Shown: positions 51,718 through 59,499, counted from the first letter of the stretch. The stretch is DNA of 64,000 nucleotides from Brevirhabdus pacifica (GCF_002797755.1 NZ_PGFI01000011.1:682001-746000), one strand, 5' to 3'. Translations and numbers: made by a program. Notes: generated from the letters alone by a model not told the origin.

Positions 51718-52637
51718 GTGTCGTCTCCGTCGTGTCCGGTTCCCTTGCGGTGGTGGGCATGGGGGTCAGCGTTGGGGGCGGCGTCCTCTTGGGGGGCGTC
51801 CGCCGCTTTCTGGTCCTGGGGTGCATGCCCTGGACCATGCGCCGTCCGGTGTTCGCCGCCGTGCTCCGACTTCGCGGGCGTCCTATGAGTCGCTCCGTGC
51901 TCCGGCCCGGGTGCGCCCATCGCACCGTCGGGGGAGTACCCTGCGTGTCCCTCGTGATCGCCGTCGCTCATGTGCCCGCGATGCTCGCCGCCGTGGTCGT
52001 CGCTTGCGCGGCCATGGCCGCCATCTCCGTGGCCCCCATGTCCTCCATGCCCGTGCCCATGACCGCCCCCCTTCTCGGGGCGGCGACCGGCGGGGGCGCC
52101 GCCGGGCTCCAGCCCGGGCGGGCGCGAACCGTGGTCGGCCATGCCAAAGCGACCCTGGCGAGAGGACAGGATCACCGCGCCCAGCATCGTCGCCAGCAAC
52201 GTGACCCCGGCCGTCTCGAATATCAGCATCGAGGGGCCCAGAAGTTCGAACCCAAGCTGCGCGACCACGTCGGTGCCCGGGGCGACCGGGCTGTCGGGCA
52301 GGTCCGACAGAAGTACCGCCGCGCCCAGCCCCGCGAAGGCCACCACCCCCGCGCCGATCGACAGCCGGTGCTGGTGGACCATGCTCATGGGGTTGAGTCC
52401 GGCGGGGTTCATCATGAACATCACCATGAAGATCGCCATCACCAGCATCTCGACCGCCATCATGAAGACCGTCGCAACCCCGATATAGGGGGCCGACAGC
52501 AGCAGCCCGATGCCGGCGGTGGCGATGAAGGAAAGCATCAGCGCGAAGCTGGCCCGCACCATCGAATCCACCCGGAACACGCGCCATCCGGTCCAGACGC
52601 CGAACAGGGCCAGCAGGATGATCGCCAGGTCCGTCAC
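51714..52637 (-). CDS. nuoJ: NuoJ-like subunit with long His-rich tail
   Basis: 307 residues from a GTG at 52637 that overlaps the nuoH stop by 4 bases. Residues 1-165 hold five membrane segments with APYIGVATVFMMAVEMLVMA and FMVMFMMNPAGLNPM, matching NuoJ. Residues from about 165 to 307 are an extra hydrophilic tail rich in Gly, His, Asp and Glu (for example GGGHGHGHGGHGGHGDGGHG), with about 21 His after residue 190. NuoJ is usually about 165-210 residues. The tail resembles metal-chaperone histidine tracts. The frame is open throughout and the next gene overlaps its end, so it is real coding sequence. Confidence 0.9.
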   Translation of the reverse strand: MTDLAIILLALFGVWTGWRVFRVDSMVRASFALMLSFIATAGIGLLLSAPYIGVATVFMMAVEMLVMAIFMVMFMMNPAGLNPMSMVHQHRLSIGAGVVAFAGLGAAVLLSDLPDSPVAPGTDVVAQLGFELLGPSMLIFETAGVTLLATMLGAVILSSRQGRFGMADHGSRPPGLEPGGAPAGRRPEKGGGHGHGHGGHGGHGDGGHGRASDDHGGEHRGHMSDGDHEGHAGYSPDGAMGAPGPEHGATHRTPAKSEHGGEHRTAHGPGHAPQDQKAADAPQEDAAPNADPHAHHRKGTGHDGDDT

Positions 52638-53539
52638 AGGGCCACCATCCCGGAAACCGCCAGATGCGCGAAGGACAGCGGAAGAAGCCAGACCCACAGC
52701 ACGTGCAGCATCCGTGAGGGGGTGGTGCGTGCGATCAGCCGCCCTGCCAGCACGGTCAGTGCCATCACCAGCGCCGTCTTCAGCGCCAGCCAGACGGGAC
52801 CCGGCAGCAGCGGGCCCAGCGGGCCGCCCAGGAACACCGCCGCCGCAAGCGCCGAGAAGGCCACCAGCGTCGCCAACCGCGCGACCTGCCACAGGAAAAG
52901 CCCCGCGCCGCTTTCCTCGGCCGAGGTTCCGCCGGCGATGTCGACCCCGCCCGCGAAATCCAGCGGCCCGCGCAGGGTCAGGGTCAGTCCCACGACCAGG
53001 AACAGCGGCAGGCCGAGGGGCTGGCGCACAAGGTTCCAACTGTCGCGCTGGCTGTCGACGATCGCTATCAGCGACAGGCTTTCGGCGGGAAGGGCGGCGG
53101 CGATCAGAACGAACATGGACGGCAGCATCACCGGCAGGCCGATGGCGGCATAGCGATAGGCACCGATCAGGGGGAAAGGCGCGTTCGGCGACCAGCCGTG
53201 CAGGAAAACCGTGATGACGATCAGCGCCTCGCAACTGCCCCAGACCACGATGCCGACGGGGCTGTGCCACAGGGCCAGGCCTTCGGCGACCGGCACGACC
53301 GACAGTCCGATCGCCGCCAGCGCCAGGTACCATGCGGGGGCGAGCAGGCGGTTCATCCGGTCGGGTGCCTCCGTCTCTGCCTGATCGCGGATCAGAAGGG
53401 CGGCCCAGTCGCGCAGCGGCGCCATGGGCCCGGCCGCGCGGCCCCCTTCCAGCGCCGGGGCCAGCCGGTCGAACCAGGCCCCCAGCCAGATCCCCAGCGC
53501 CAGTGCGACCAACACGCCCGCTGCCAGAAGGACGCTCAT
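52634..53539 (-). CDS. nuoH: NuoH-like subunit, quinone-site motifs degenerate
   Basis: 301 residues, about eight membrane segments, shorter than most NuoH (320-350). HGWSPNAPFPLIGAYRYAAI aligns with the conserved GW..N..y.LlGalRaaAQ region. After it the SYE motif is missing (LPVMLPSMF instead). The acidic loop normally reading LAEtnRaPFDLpEaEsELVaG appears as LTLRGPLDFAGGVDIAGGTS. These loops form the quinone tunnel in complex I. The protein could still act as a membrane anchor or ion path. It overlaps its neighbours by 4 bases. Confidence 0.88.
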   Translation of the reverse strand: MSVLLAAGVLVALALGIWLGAWFDRLAPALEGGRAAGPMAPLRDWAALLIRDQAETEAPDRMNRLLAPAWYLALAAIGLSVVPVAEGLALWHSPVGIVVWGSCEALIVITVFLHGWSPNAPFPLIGAYRYAAIGLPVMLPSMFVLIAAALPAESLSLIAIVDSQRDSWNLVRQPLGLPLFLVVGLTLTLRGPLDFAGGVDIAGGTSAEESGAGLFLWQVARLATLVAFSALAAAVFLGGPLGPLLPGPVWLALKTALVMALTVLAGRLIARTTPSRMLHVLWVWLLPLSFAHLAVSGMVAL

Positions 53540-54465
53540 GCCGGGATCTCCTGCAGATCTTGTGCCTCAGCCAAGGCGCGGCGCAGCGTGCCTGGCGCGA
53601 ATGACGCAAGAAGCAGCGTCGCCTCGTGCCATTCCAGCCCGGGCAGGGCGCGGGCGGGGTCCCGGGGTGCGCCGCCCTCCTGTCGGCCCGAGAGCCAGGC
53701 GTCGAGGCGGTCGCGCGCATCCCCCGCACCAGGCCACGCGCCCAGCCCCGCCGGCACGGCACCGCGGATCCAGGCGGCGCGCGGCGCGTGGCCGCGCGTC
53801 ATCCGGTCGGCCGCCCCCTCAAGGCCCAGCAGGCGCAGCATCCGCGCGGCGCAAAGGGCGGGCAGGTCGGCCTCTTCCGGCTGGGGGAAAGGCAGGCTCA
53901 GCACGTGTGCCTCGACGATCACGTCCCCCTGCAAGGTCAGTTCCAGCGTCAGGCCCGGGGGCAGCATGGGGGCGAAGGGACCCACCCGCGCGGTGTAGCG
54001 GTCAAGCTCCAGCCCGTCGCGGATGTCCGCGCCCGTCATCGCCATCGGCCGGCCCCGGGGCGTGCCTCCCATCATTCCCTTGCCGCCCTGGCCGTGGGGG
54101 CCGATGCCGCGCCAGGGGTTTGGCGGCTCGTCGGGAAGGCGATCCGGCTCGCTTGGCGCGCCGTGGGCCAGGTCGCGCCAAGCCTCGTTCAGCCGCGCCG
54201 AGATTTGCGTGGATGGCTCGCCCGCCTTCCAGGCGAGGGTGCGGCGGGGATGGGGAAGCTGATCGTGGAGCCGGTCGAGGGCGGGCCGGGCCTCGGCCGG
54301 GATATCGCCCGCCACCAGCAGCAGGGCGGCATCGCGCGGGCTTGCGGCACGGCGCAGGCCGGGGGCAGATGCGAAAAGCTGCTCGACCTCGGCCAGCATG
54401 CCCGCGCCGATCGACGGGTAGATCGGCGCGGCCGCCCCGGCGGCCAGAGTGCGCAGCCAGCTCAT
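53536..54465 (-). CDS. NuoB/NuoD-like fusion without Fe-S ligands
   Basis: 309 residues from ATG at 54465, overlapping nuoA. Residues 20-80 read like NuoB: ASPRDAALLLVAGDIPAEAR, then LDRLHDQLPHPRRTLAW. But where NuoB has GSCA and a Cys-Cys pair there is WKAGEP, and the whole protein has a single Cys. From about residue 120 (GPHGQGGKGMMGGTPRGRPM, then ARVGPFAPMLPPGLTLELTL, QGDVIVEAHV) it resembles the start of NuoD, without the HRG and His ligand motifs. So it is probably a cofactor-free structural relic of the Q-module cap. The assignment is from pattern reading only. Confidence 0.7.
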   Translation of the reverse strand: MSWLRTLAAGAAAPIYPSIGAGMLAEVEQLFASAPGLRRAASPRDAALLLVAGDIPAEARPALDRLHDQLPHPRRTLAWKAGEPSTQISARLNEAWRDLAHGAPSEPDRLPDEPPNPWRGIGPHGQGGKGMMGGTPRGRPMAMTGADIRDGLELDRYTARVGPFAPMLPPGLTLELTLQGDVIVEAHVLSLPFPQPEEADLPALCAARMLRLLGLEGAADRMTRGHAPRAAWIRGAVPAGLGAWPGAGDARDRLDAWLSGRQEGGAPRDPARALPGLEWHEATLLLASFAPGTLRRALAEAQDLQEIPA

Positions 54466-54797
54466 TGCCACCGGAAGATCCCCTCGCGCCAGCCGTAGAG
54501 CAGCCCCACCGACAGGATGCCCAGGAACATCCCCATTTCGGCCAGGGCCTTCGCCCCCTCGCGGACGAAGACGACCGCCCAAGGGTACATGAACATCATC
54601 TCCATCTCGAACGCGATGAAGACCAGCGCCATCGTGTAGGGGCGGAAGTGGTATCGCTGCCAGGCGTGGGTGTCGGGGGTGCCGCCGCCCAGGAATGGCG
54701 CGGCCAGAGGGGCTGTCGCACCGGCCTGCCGCTGCATTCCCCAGGCCGCCAGCGCAGCCAGCCCGGTCCATGCGGCAATGATCAACAGCGCGTCCAC
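54462..54797 (-). CDS. nuoA: NuoA-like subunit of a complex I membrane-arm paralogue
   Basis: 111 residues, three membrane segments. YHFRPYTMALVFIAFEMEMM with FMYPWAVVF and LYGWREGIFRWQ match NuoA. The Cys of the usual YECG loop in the quinone region is absent (FLGGGTPDTHAWQ). It is the first gene of the leftward operon, divergent from the mer operon across 381 bases. Confidence 0.9.
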   Translation of the reverse strand: MDALLIIAAWTGLAALAAWGMQRQAGATAPLAAPFLGGGTPDTHAWQRYHFRPYTMALVFIAFEMEMMFMYPWAVVFVREGAKALAEMGMFLGILSVGLLYGWREGIFRWQ

Positions 54798-55116
54798 CCA
54801 ACGTCCTTTCCAGCCTTCCGAGGGGCCGCCAACGCGCCTTTCCGTGGGGTGTCCCCGTTGCCGGATCGGTCATGTCCCTCTCTGACGCAACGTCGCGGGA
54901 ACCGGCGGGTTCCCGCAAAAACCTCCCCGCCGGGCGAGGGCGCAGAGCCGAAATAAACCTTACACTGCAGGAACCTGCGCTGGACCCCCCACGTGTTTGG
55001 TGACCGGCTGAGAGGGGGGCTGAAGGGAGGGCAGAACCCTTAGCCCAAGTGGGCCGCGCCCCACGCCTTGCAGAGAGTGCTCGCGCTTGTGTGATCGGAC
55101 CGAGTGAGATTTCCTC
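54798..55116. other. gap between divergent nuo-like and mer operons
   Basis: About 320 bases without a credible gene. Nothing resembling merR is encoded here on either strand. It presumably carries the nuoA-side promoter, which I cannot place. A hairpin is at 54895-54916. Confidence 0.5.
54895..54916. other. hairpin in the nuoA upstream region
   Basis: GCGGGAACC at 54895-54903 pairs exactly with GGTTCCCGC at 54908-54916 around GGCG. It lies 98 bases upstream of nuoA. Neither side has a T-run in the right place for a terminator; it may be a leader structure or a protein site. Confidence 0.35.
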
Positions 55117-55147
55117 TTGATCCTGTAGTGGCTACAGACCCCAAGTT
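55117..55147 (+). promoter_or_regulatory. MerR-type promoter of the mer operon
   Basis: TTGATC (55117-55122) and CAAGTT (55142-55147) are separated by 19 bases, the long spacing typical of MerR-controlled promoters. The spacer holds the dyad CTGTAG-TGG-CTACAG (55123-55137). MerR proteins bind such dyads and untwist the DNA on metal binding. An AAGGAG ribosome site follows at 55164, 9 bases before merT. Confidence 0.75.
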
Positions 55148-55178
55148 CCCCTCATCAACCGGCAAGGAGACCGCGAAG

Positions 55179-55586
55179 ATGGCAACCGAAACGATGCAAG
55201 ACCTGGACCGGACCGACGACACCGCCGCCCGGTCCGACAAGAGCGGCTGGGCCGCGACGGGCGCAGGTATCCTGGGCGCGCTGGCGATGTCCTCATGCTG
55301 CATCCTGCCGCTCGTGCTGATCAGCATGGGCGTGTCGGGTGTCTTCATCGGGCAGCTGACCGCGCTTTACGCCTACAAGTGGCTGACCTTCAGCTTCGCC
55401 GCCGCCGCGCTGGCCTACGGGTTCTGGAAAGCCTACCGGCCCGTTCCGGCCGAGACCTGTGCCGATGGCACCTGTGCCAGACCCCTCGACCGGCGGGTGA
55501 TGCGCGCGGTGCTTTGGGGCGCGCTTGTGCTGGTGCTGCTGGCCCTGGTCTTCCCCGTCATTTCCCCGTTCCTTCTTACCTTCTGA
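55179..55586 (+). CDS. merT: mercuric ion transport protein MerT
   Basis: 135 residues from ATG at 55179, which has AAGGAGA upstream; a longer frame from 55104 would run through the promoter. Three membrane segments are present. The first holds the Cys pair, AMSSCCILPLVLISMGVSG, and the second Cys pair is in the loop ETCADGTCARP. MerT takes Hg(II) from MerP and passes it to MerA in the cytoplasm. The first 35 residues are hydrophilic. Confidence 0.93.
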   Translation: MATETMQDLDRTDDTAARSDKSGWAATGAGILGALAMSSCCILPLVLISMGVSGVFIGQLTALYAYKWLTFSFAAAALAYGFWKAYRPVPAETCADGTCARPLDRRVMRAVLWGALVLVLLALVFPVISPFLLTF

Positions 55587-55600
55587 ACATGAGGCTTCAC

Positions 55601-55930
55601 ATGATCCACCGACTTCTCCCCGCCGCCGCGGCCCTGCTGCTGAGCGTCGCCGCCGTCCAGGCCGAGACCGCAACCACCCGCCTTGACGTCACCGGGCTGA
55701 CCTGCCCCTCGTGCAGCTACATCGTCGCCACCGCCCTGAAGAAGGTCGAGACCGTCGAGATCGTGGACTTCATCGAGGGCGACTTCGAGGATGGCACCTA
55801 CCTAGTCAACTACGATGACGCGGTGACCGACCCCGAGGCCCTGATCGCCGCCGTGACCGGCGTGGGATATGGCGCGACGCTGGCCGTCGACCCCGAGGCA
55901 GATGAAGACAAGGCCGAAAAAGGCTCCTGA
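55601..55930 (+). CDS. merP: periplasmic mercury-binding protein MerP
   Basis: 109 residues from ATG at 55601, with GAGG 6 bases upstream; an ATG at 55589 adds four residues. A signal peptide (LLPAAAALLLSVAAVQA) is followed by one heavy-metal-associated domain with the Hg-binding motif GLTCPSCSYIVATALKKV. It has an acidic tail (DPEADEDKAEKGS). It scavenges Hg(II) in the periplasm. It lies 14 bases after merT. Confidence 0.92.
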   Translation: MIHRLLPAAAALLLSVAAVQAETATTRLDVTGLTCPSCSYIVATALKKVETVEIVDFIEGDFEDGTYLVNYDDAVTDPEALIAAVTGVGYGATLAVDPEADEDKAEKGS

Positions 55931-56046
55931 TCACAGGCGAAAGCATCACGGGCGAAAGCCCATTGTCGGGCCGGTCCTTGCGGGGCAACCGCGGGACCGG
56001 GCCGACCCCTGCACGACACGGCCCGCAAGACAAGGAATGCCTACCC

Positions 56047-57462
56047 ATGAAAGACTGCTGCTCCTACAACAACGGCGCCTATGACCTTGCGGTGATCGGC
56101 GCGGGATCCGCCGGCTTTTCGGCCGCCATCACCGCCGCCGAAGCGGGGGCCCGGGTGGCCCTGATCGGATCGGGCACAATCGGCGGGACCTGCGTGAACG
56201 TGGGTTGCGTGCCGTCCAAGGCGCTGATCCGCGCGGTCGAGACCCTGCACAATGCCCGCGCCGCCAGCCGTTTCGACGGGATCGAGGCCGAGGCGCGCGT
56301 CACCGACTGGGCCGCCACCGTCGCCCAGAAGCAGAGCCTGGTCGACGAGTTGCGCGGCGCCAAGTACATCGACGTGCTGCCGCGCCACGAGAACGTCACC
56401 TACATCGAGGGGCTGGCGCGGTTCAGCGACGAGGGCAAGCTGACCGTGGATGGCGCGCCCTTCGCGGTGGGCAAGGTCATCATCGCCACCGGCTCGCGCG
56501 CCCATGTGCCGCCGATCCCCGGCATCGAAGGGGTCGAAACGCTCGACAGCACCTCGGCGCTGGAGCTGACGGCGCTGCCGGCTTCCATGCTGGTGCTGGG
56601 CGCGGGCTACATCGGGGTGGAACTTGCCCAGATCTTCGCCCGTGCCGGGGTCGAGGTGACGCTGATCAGCCGCCGCGGCGTTCTGCCGGGGGCCGAGCCC
56701 GAGATCTCGCGCGAGCTGGAGCGTCAGCTTTCCCACGAGGGCATCCGCCTGCACCGCACCCGCAGCTACGAACGGGTCAGCCAGGACGGGCAGGGCGTGT
56801 GCCTGACCGTCACCGATGGCGAGGAGCTGCGGGGCGAGCGCCTGCTGCTGGCAACCGGTCGGCTGCCCAATGTCGAGGGTCTGAACCTCGGGGCCGCAGG
56901 CATCAAGACGGATGCGCGCGGCGGTATCGAGGTCAACGCCCAGATGCGCACCGCCAATTCCACGATCTGGGCCGCCGGCGACGTCACCGGGCGGGATCAG
57001 TTCGTCTACATGGCGGCTTACGGCGCCAAGATCGCCGCCCGCAGCGCCATGGGCAACGAGGGGCGCGGCTATGACAACGGGGCGATGCCCTGGGTCGTCT
57101 TCTCGGATCCGCAGGTCGCGGGTGTGGGCCTGTCTGAGCAGGAAGCGATCGATCAGGGCCACGAGGTCGTGACATCGGTCCTGCCGCTTGATGCGGTACC
57201 CCGCGCCCTTGCCGCCCGCGACACGCGCGGCCTGATCAAGCTGGTGGCCGAGGCCGAAACCAAACGCCTTCTGGGCGCTCAGATCCTGGCGCCCGAGGGG
57301 GCCGACAGCATCCAGACCGCCGCCATGGCGATCAAGGCGGGCATGACCTACGAGGAATTGGGCGACACGATCATGCCCTATCTTACCACGGTCGAAGGGC
57401 TGAAACTTGCCGCCCAGACGTTCGAGAAGGACGTGGCGGCTCTGTCCTGTTGCGCCGGCTGA
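56047..57462 (+). CDS. merA: mercury(II) reductase MerA (no N-terminal HMA domain)
   Basis: 471 residues. LAVIGAGSAGFSAAITAAEA is the FAD fold, GGTCVNVGCVPSKALIRA the redox disulfide and VLGAGYIGVELAQIFARAGV the NADPH fold. The C-terminal vicinal Cys pair that binds Hg(II) is in AALSCCAG. MerA reduces Hg(II) to volatile Hg(0) with NADPH. The extra N-terminal metal-binding domain of longer MerA proteins is absent; the short start MKDCCSYNNGAYD has a Cys pair instead. It ends the merTPA operon. Confidence 0.95.
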   Translation: MKDCCSYNNGAYDLAVIGAGSAGFSAAITAAEAGARVALIGSGTIGGTCVNVGCVPSKALIRAVETLHNARAASRFDGIEAEARVTDWAATVAQKQSLVDELRGAKYIDVLPRHENVTYIEGLARFSDEGKLTVDGAPFAVGKVIIATGSRAHVPPIPGIEGVETLDSTSALELTALPASMLVLGAGYIGVELAQIFARAGVEVTLISRRGVLPGAEPEISRELERQLSHEGIRLHRTRSYERVSQDGQGVCLTVTDGEELRGERLLLATGRLPNVEGLNLGAAGIKTDARGGIEVNAQMRTANSTIWAAGDVTGRDQFVYMAAYGAKIAARSAMGNEGRGYDNGAMPWVVFSDPQVAGVGLSEQEAIDQGHEVVTSVLPLDAVPRALAARDTRGLIKLVAEAETKRLLGAQILAPEGADSIQTAAMAIKAGMTYEELGDTIMPYLTTVEGLKLAAQTFEKDVAALSCCAG

Positions 57463-57479
57463 TACCGGGCGCGGGGCCT

Positions 57480-57514
57480 CCCCTGGTCGGCATTACGGGT
57501 GCGTCGACCAGGGG
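57480..57514 (+). terminator. hairpin after merA
   Basis: CCCCTGGTCG at 57480-57489 pairs exactly with CGACCAGGGG at 57505-57514 around a 15-base loop. It lies 17 bases after the merA stop. There is no T-run, so it may be a weak or Rho-aided terminator. Confidence 0.45.
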
Positions 57515-57666
57515 GGCGTTCCGGGCGCGGTTGCGCAGATGGCGTCTGCCGTTTTTGAAGCCATTCTTCGGCTGGATGCCCAATTTGCGGGCAGCGGCGG
57601 GTCCGGTGTATCGGGCCCGCCGCTTTCGCGTTGCCACGGGCGCGCCCCTCTGACGAGGCTGCGGCG

Positions 57667-58251
57667 ATGCAACGCCGTCTCAAGATCACCATTGTCGAAA
57701 GCGACCCCGCGCGCGCCGCGCTGATCGAGGAAAGCCTGTCGCTGGCCGGTCAATACGAGCTGACGACCCTGACCAGGATGGCGGGGCTGACGGCGGCGAT
57801 CGCGGCGACCAATCCCGACATCGTGCTGATTGACCTCGACAACCCCTCGCGCGACACGCTGGAGGAGCTGACGCTGGCCACCGCGCCGCTGGAACGCCCG
57901 GTCGCCCTTTTCGTCGATCAGAGCGATGCCAACCTCACCCGGATCGCGATCGAGGCGGGGGTCTCGGCCTATGTCGTCGACGGGCTACGGGCCGACCGGC
58001 TGAAGCCGGTGCTCGATGCCGCCGTGACGCGGTTCGAGATGTTCCGCCAGATGCGCGTCGAACTGGCAGCAACCAAACGCGCCCTGGAAGAGCGCAAGGT
58101 GATCGACCGGGCAAAGGGCATCCTGATGAAGGCCAAGGGGCTGGACGAGGGGGCCGCCTACGCCTTGTTGCGGCGGGCCGCGATGGACCAGGGGCGCAAG
58201 GTTGTCGATGTGGCCGAGGCGCTGGTCAGCACGGCGGGGCTTTTGTCATGA
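57667..58251 (+). CDS. nasT: nitrate/nitrite-responsive antiterminator NasT
   Basis: 194 residues from ATG at 57667. A pseudo-receiver domain (residues 1-120) has DIVLIDLDNPSRDTLEEL. A C-terminal ANTAR RNA-binding domain (about 130-190) has ALEERKVIDRAKGILMKAKG and DEGAAYALLRRAAMDQGRKV. In NasT systems the ANTAR domain binds a two-hairpin leader RNA and prevents termination when nitrate releases it from NasS. A fitting leader precedes nrtA at 59431-59541. The stop overlaps nasS by 4 bases. Confidence 0.93.
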   Translation: MQRRLKITIVESDPARAALIEESLSLAGQYELTTLTRMAGLTAAIAATNPDIVLIDLDNPSRDTLEELTLATAPLERPVALFVDQSDANLTRIAIEAGVSAYVVDGLRADRLKPVLDAAVTRFEMFRQMRVELAATKRALEERKVIDRAKGILMKAKGLDEGAAYALLRRAAMDQGRKVVDVAEALVSTAGLLS

Positions 58252-59348
58252 CCCCCCGTCTGCCTGTGGGCTTCGTGCCGCTGACCGACGCCGCGCCGCT
58301 GATCGTCGCGGTTGAGATGGGGTTCGACCGGGCCGAGGGCATCGCGCTGGACCTGCGCCGTGCGAACTCGTGGTCGGTGCTGCGGGACATGGTGTCGTTT
58401 GGCCAGGTGACGGCGGCGCAGATGCTGTCGCCGATGCCCGTCGCCTCGGCGCTGGGCCTCGGCGGGGCGGGGGCGCCGCTGGCGGCGGTCGCGGTCCTGT
58501 CCCTAAACGGAGAGGTCATCTGCGTCGGCAACGCTATCGCCGACCGTCTACGCGCGTCGGGCCATGATTTCGGCTTCGAGGATATGGAGGCGGCGGGCCG
58601 CGCCCTGCTTGCCGCCGCGCCTGAGGGCCTGCGGGTCGGCGTGCCCTTTCCCTTCTCGATGCATGCCGAGCTTTTGCACGACTGGATGCGGCGGCTGCGA
58701 CCGACCGAGCCGCCCGCCCTGGACATCCGCACCGTGCCGCCGCCCCTGATGGCCGCCGCCCTGGCAGCAGGAGAGATCGACGCCTTCTGCGTGGGGGAGC
58801 CCTGGGGTTCGATGGCCGTCGAGCGGGGGGCGGGCGCGCTTCTGCTACCGGGTGTCGCCATCCGGCCCGGCGCGTCCGAGAAGATCCTGGGCGTCCGCGC
58901 CGACCTTGCCGACCGCGCGCCCGACCAGCTTCACGCCCTGATCCGCGCCTTGTGGCATGCGGGCCGCTGGCTGACCGACCCGCAAAGCCGCGTCACCGCC
59001 TGCGAAATGATGTCGGGGCGCGACTATCTCGACGTGCCGGCCGAGGTGCTGGACCGCGCGTTGTCGGGGGAGCTGACAATCTCGCCACGGGGCGAGACGC
59101 GCAAGGTCGACCGCTTCATCGACTTCGGGCAGGGCGCGCCCCGCGCGGCCGAGGCCGCCTGGATCGCGGACCGCCTGGCCGAGCGTCTGGGGCGCGAGGT
59201 TGATCCCGCGCGCCGGGCCGCCAAAGACACCTTCCGCACCGATCTGTATGCCCGCGCCGTGGCGCCGGTGGCGGGTTTCGCGCCTTTGGGGGAATCGCTG
59301 CCGCGTCCCCGCAGCGACCATGAATTCATCCCCGGCCCGCCAGAGTGA
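58248..59348 (+). CDS. nasS: nitrate sensor NasS (NrtA-like, cytoplasmic)
   Basis: 366 residues, a solute-binding-type fold without signal peptide. VGFVPLTDAAPLIVAVEMGF and VGEPWGSMAVERGAG are shared with the NrtA protein further on. LTISPRGETRKVDRFIDFGQ also fits this family. NasS binds nitrate or nitrite and holds NasT inactive without it. Overlap with nasT supports the pair, and the pair precedes nrtA. The lack of a signal peptide separates it from a transport protein. Confidence 0.9.
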   Translation: MTPRLPVGFVPLTDAAPLIVAVEMGFDRAEGIALDLRRANSWSVLRDMVSFGQVTAAQMLSPMPVASALGLGGAGAPLAAVAVLSLNGEVICVGNAIADRLRASGHDFGFEDMEAAGRALLAAAPEGLRVGVPFPFSMHAELLHDWMRRLRPTEPPALDIRTVPPPLMAAALAAGEIDAFCVGEPWGSMAVERGAGALLLPGVAIRPGASEKILGVRADLADRAPDQLHALIRALWHAGRWLTDPQSRVTACEMMSGRDYLDVPAEVLDRALSGELTISPRGETRKVDRFIDFGQGAPRAAEAAWIADRLAERLGREVDPARRAAKDTFRTDLYARAVAPVAGFAPLGESLPRPRSDHEFIPGPPE

Positions 59349-59430
59349 TGCAAAAAGTGGCATTCTGATGCTGCGATGCAGAAATCCCCCGCGATCCCGT
59401 TGAATGGCGATCCTTCTCGGGTCTTAATCA

Positions 59431-59462
59431 GGGTCAGGCAGACAATGGCGTCCGCCAGACCC
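59431..59462 (+). ncRNA. nrtA leader hairpin 1 (ANTAR-type hexaloop)
   Basis: Bases 59431-59443 pair with 59450-59462 with two single mismatches (59436/59457 and 59440/59453). The loop is AATGGC, with A at position 1 and G at position 4. This is the loop signature reported for RNA targets of ANTAR proteins. It is the upstream member of a pair. Confidence 0.75.
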
Positions 59463-59485
59463 CACTCCCAAAGACCGGGTTATCC

Positions 59486-59499
59486 GAGCAAAGCCGCTC
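59486..59499 (+). ncRNA. nrtA leader hairpin 2 (ANTAR-type hexaloop, antiterminator)
   Basis: GAGC at 59486-59489 pairs with GCTC at 59496-59499 around the hexaloop AAAGCC, again A at 1 and G at 4. Its loop and right arm overlap the left arm of the terminator (59492-59498). Holding this hairpin would therefore stop the terminator from folding. Confidence 0.75.

Noticed and set aside
51416-51925. N-terminal extension of the NuoL frame
   Set aside because: It runs through nuoK and nuoJ in another frame; NuoL begins at 51415 with an overlapping ATG.
52638-53762. N-terminal extension of the NuoJ frame through nuoH
   Set aside because: Out-of-frame reading of nuoH; the GTG at 52637 overlaps the nuoH stop in the pattern of the whole operon.
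55104-55178. Longer merT start
   Set aside because: It would place the MerR-type dyad and -10 inside the coding region; the ATG at 55179 has a good ribosome site.
59357-59372. Sigma-54-like TGGCAT...TGC upstream of the nrtA leader
   Set aside because: The -24/-12 spacing is off by one base and the -12 element is weak.
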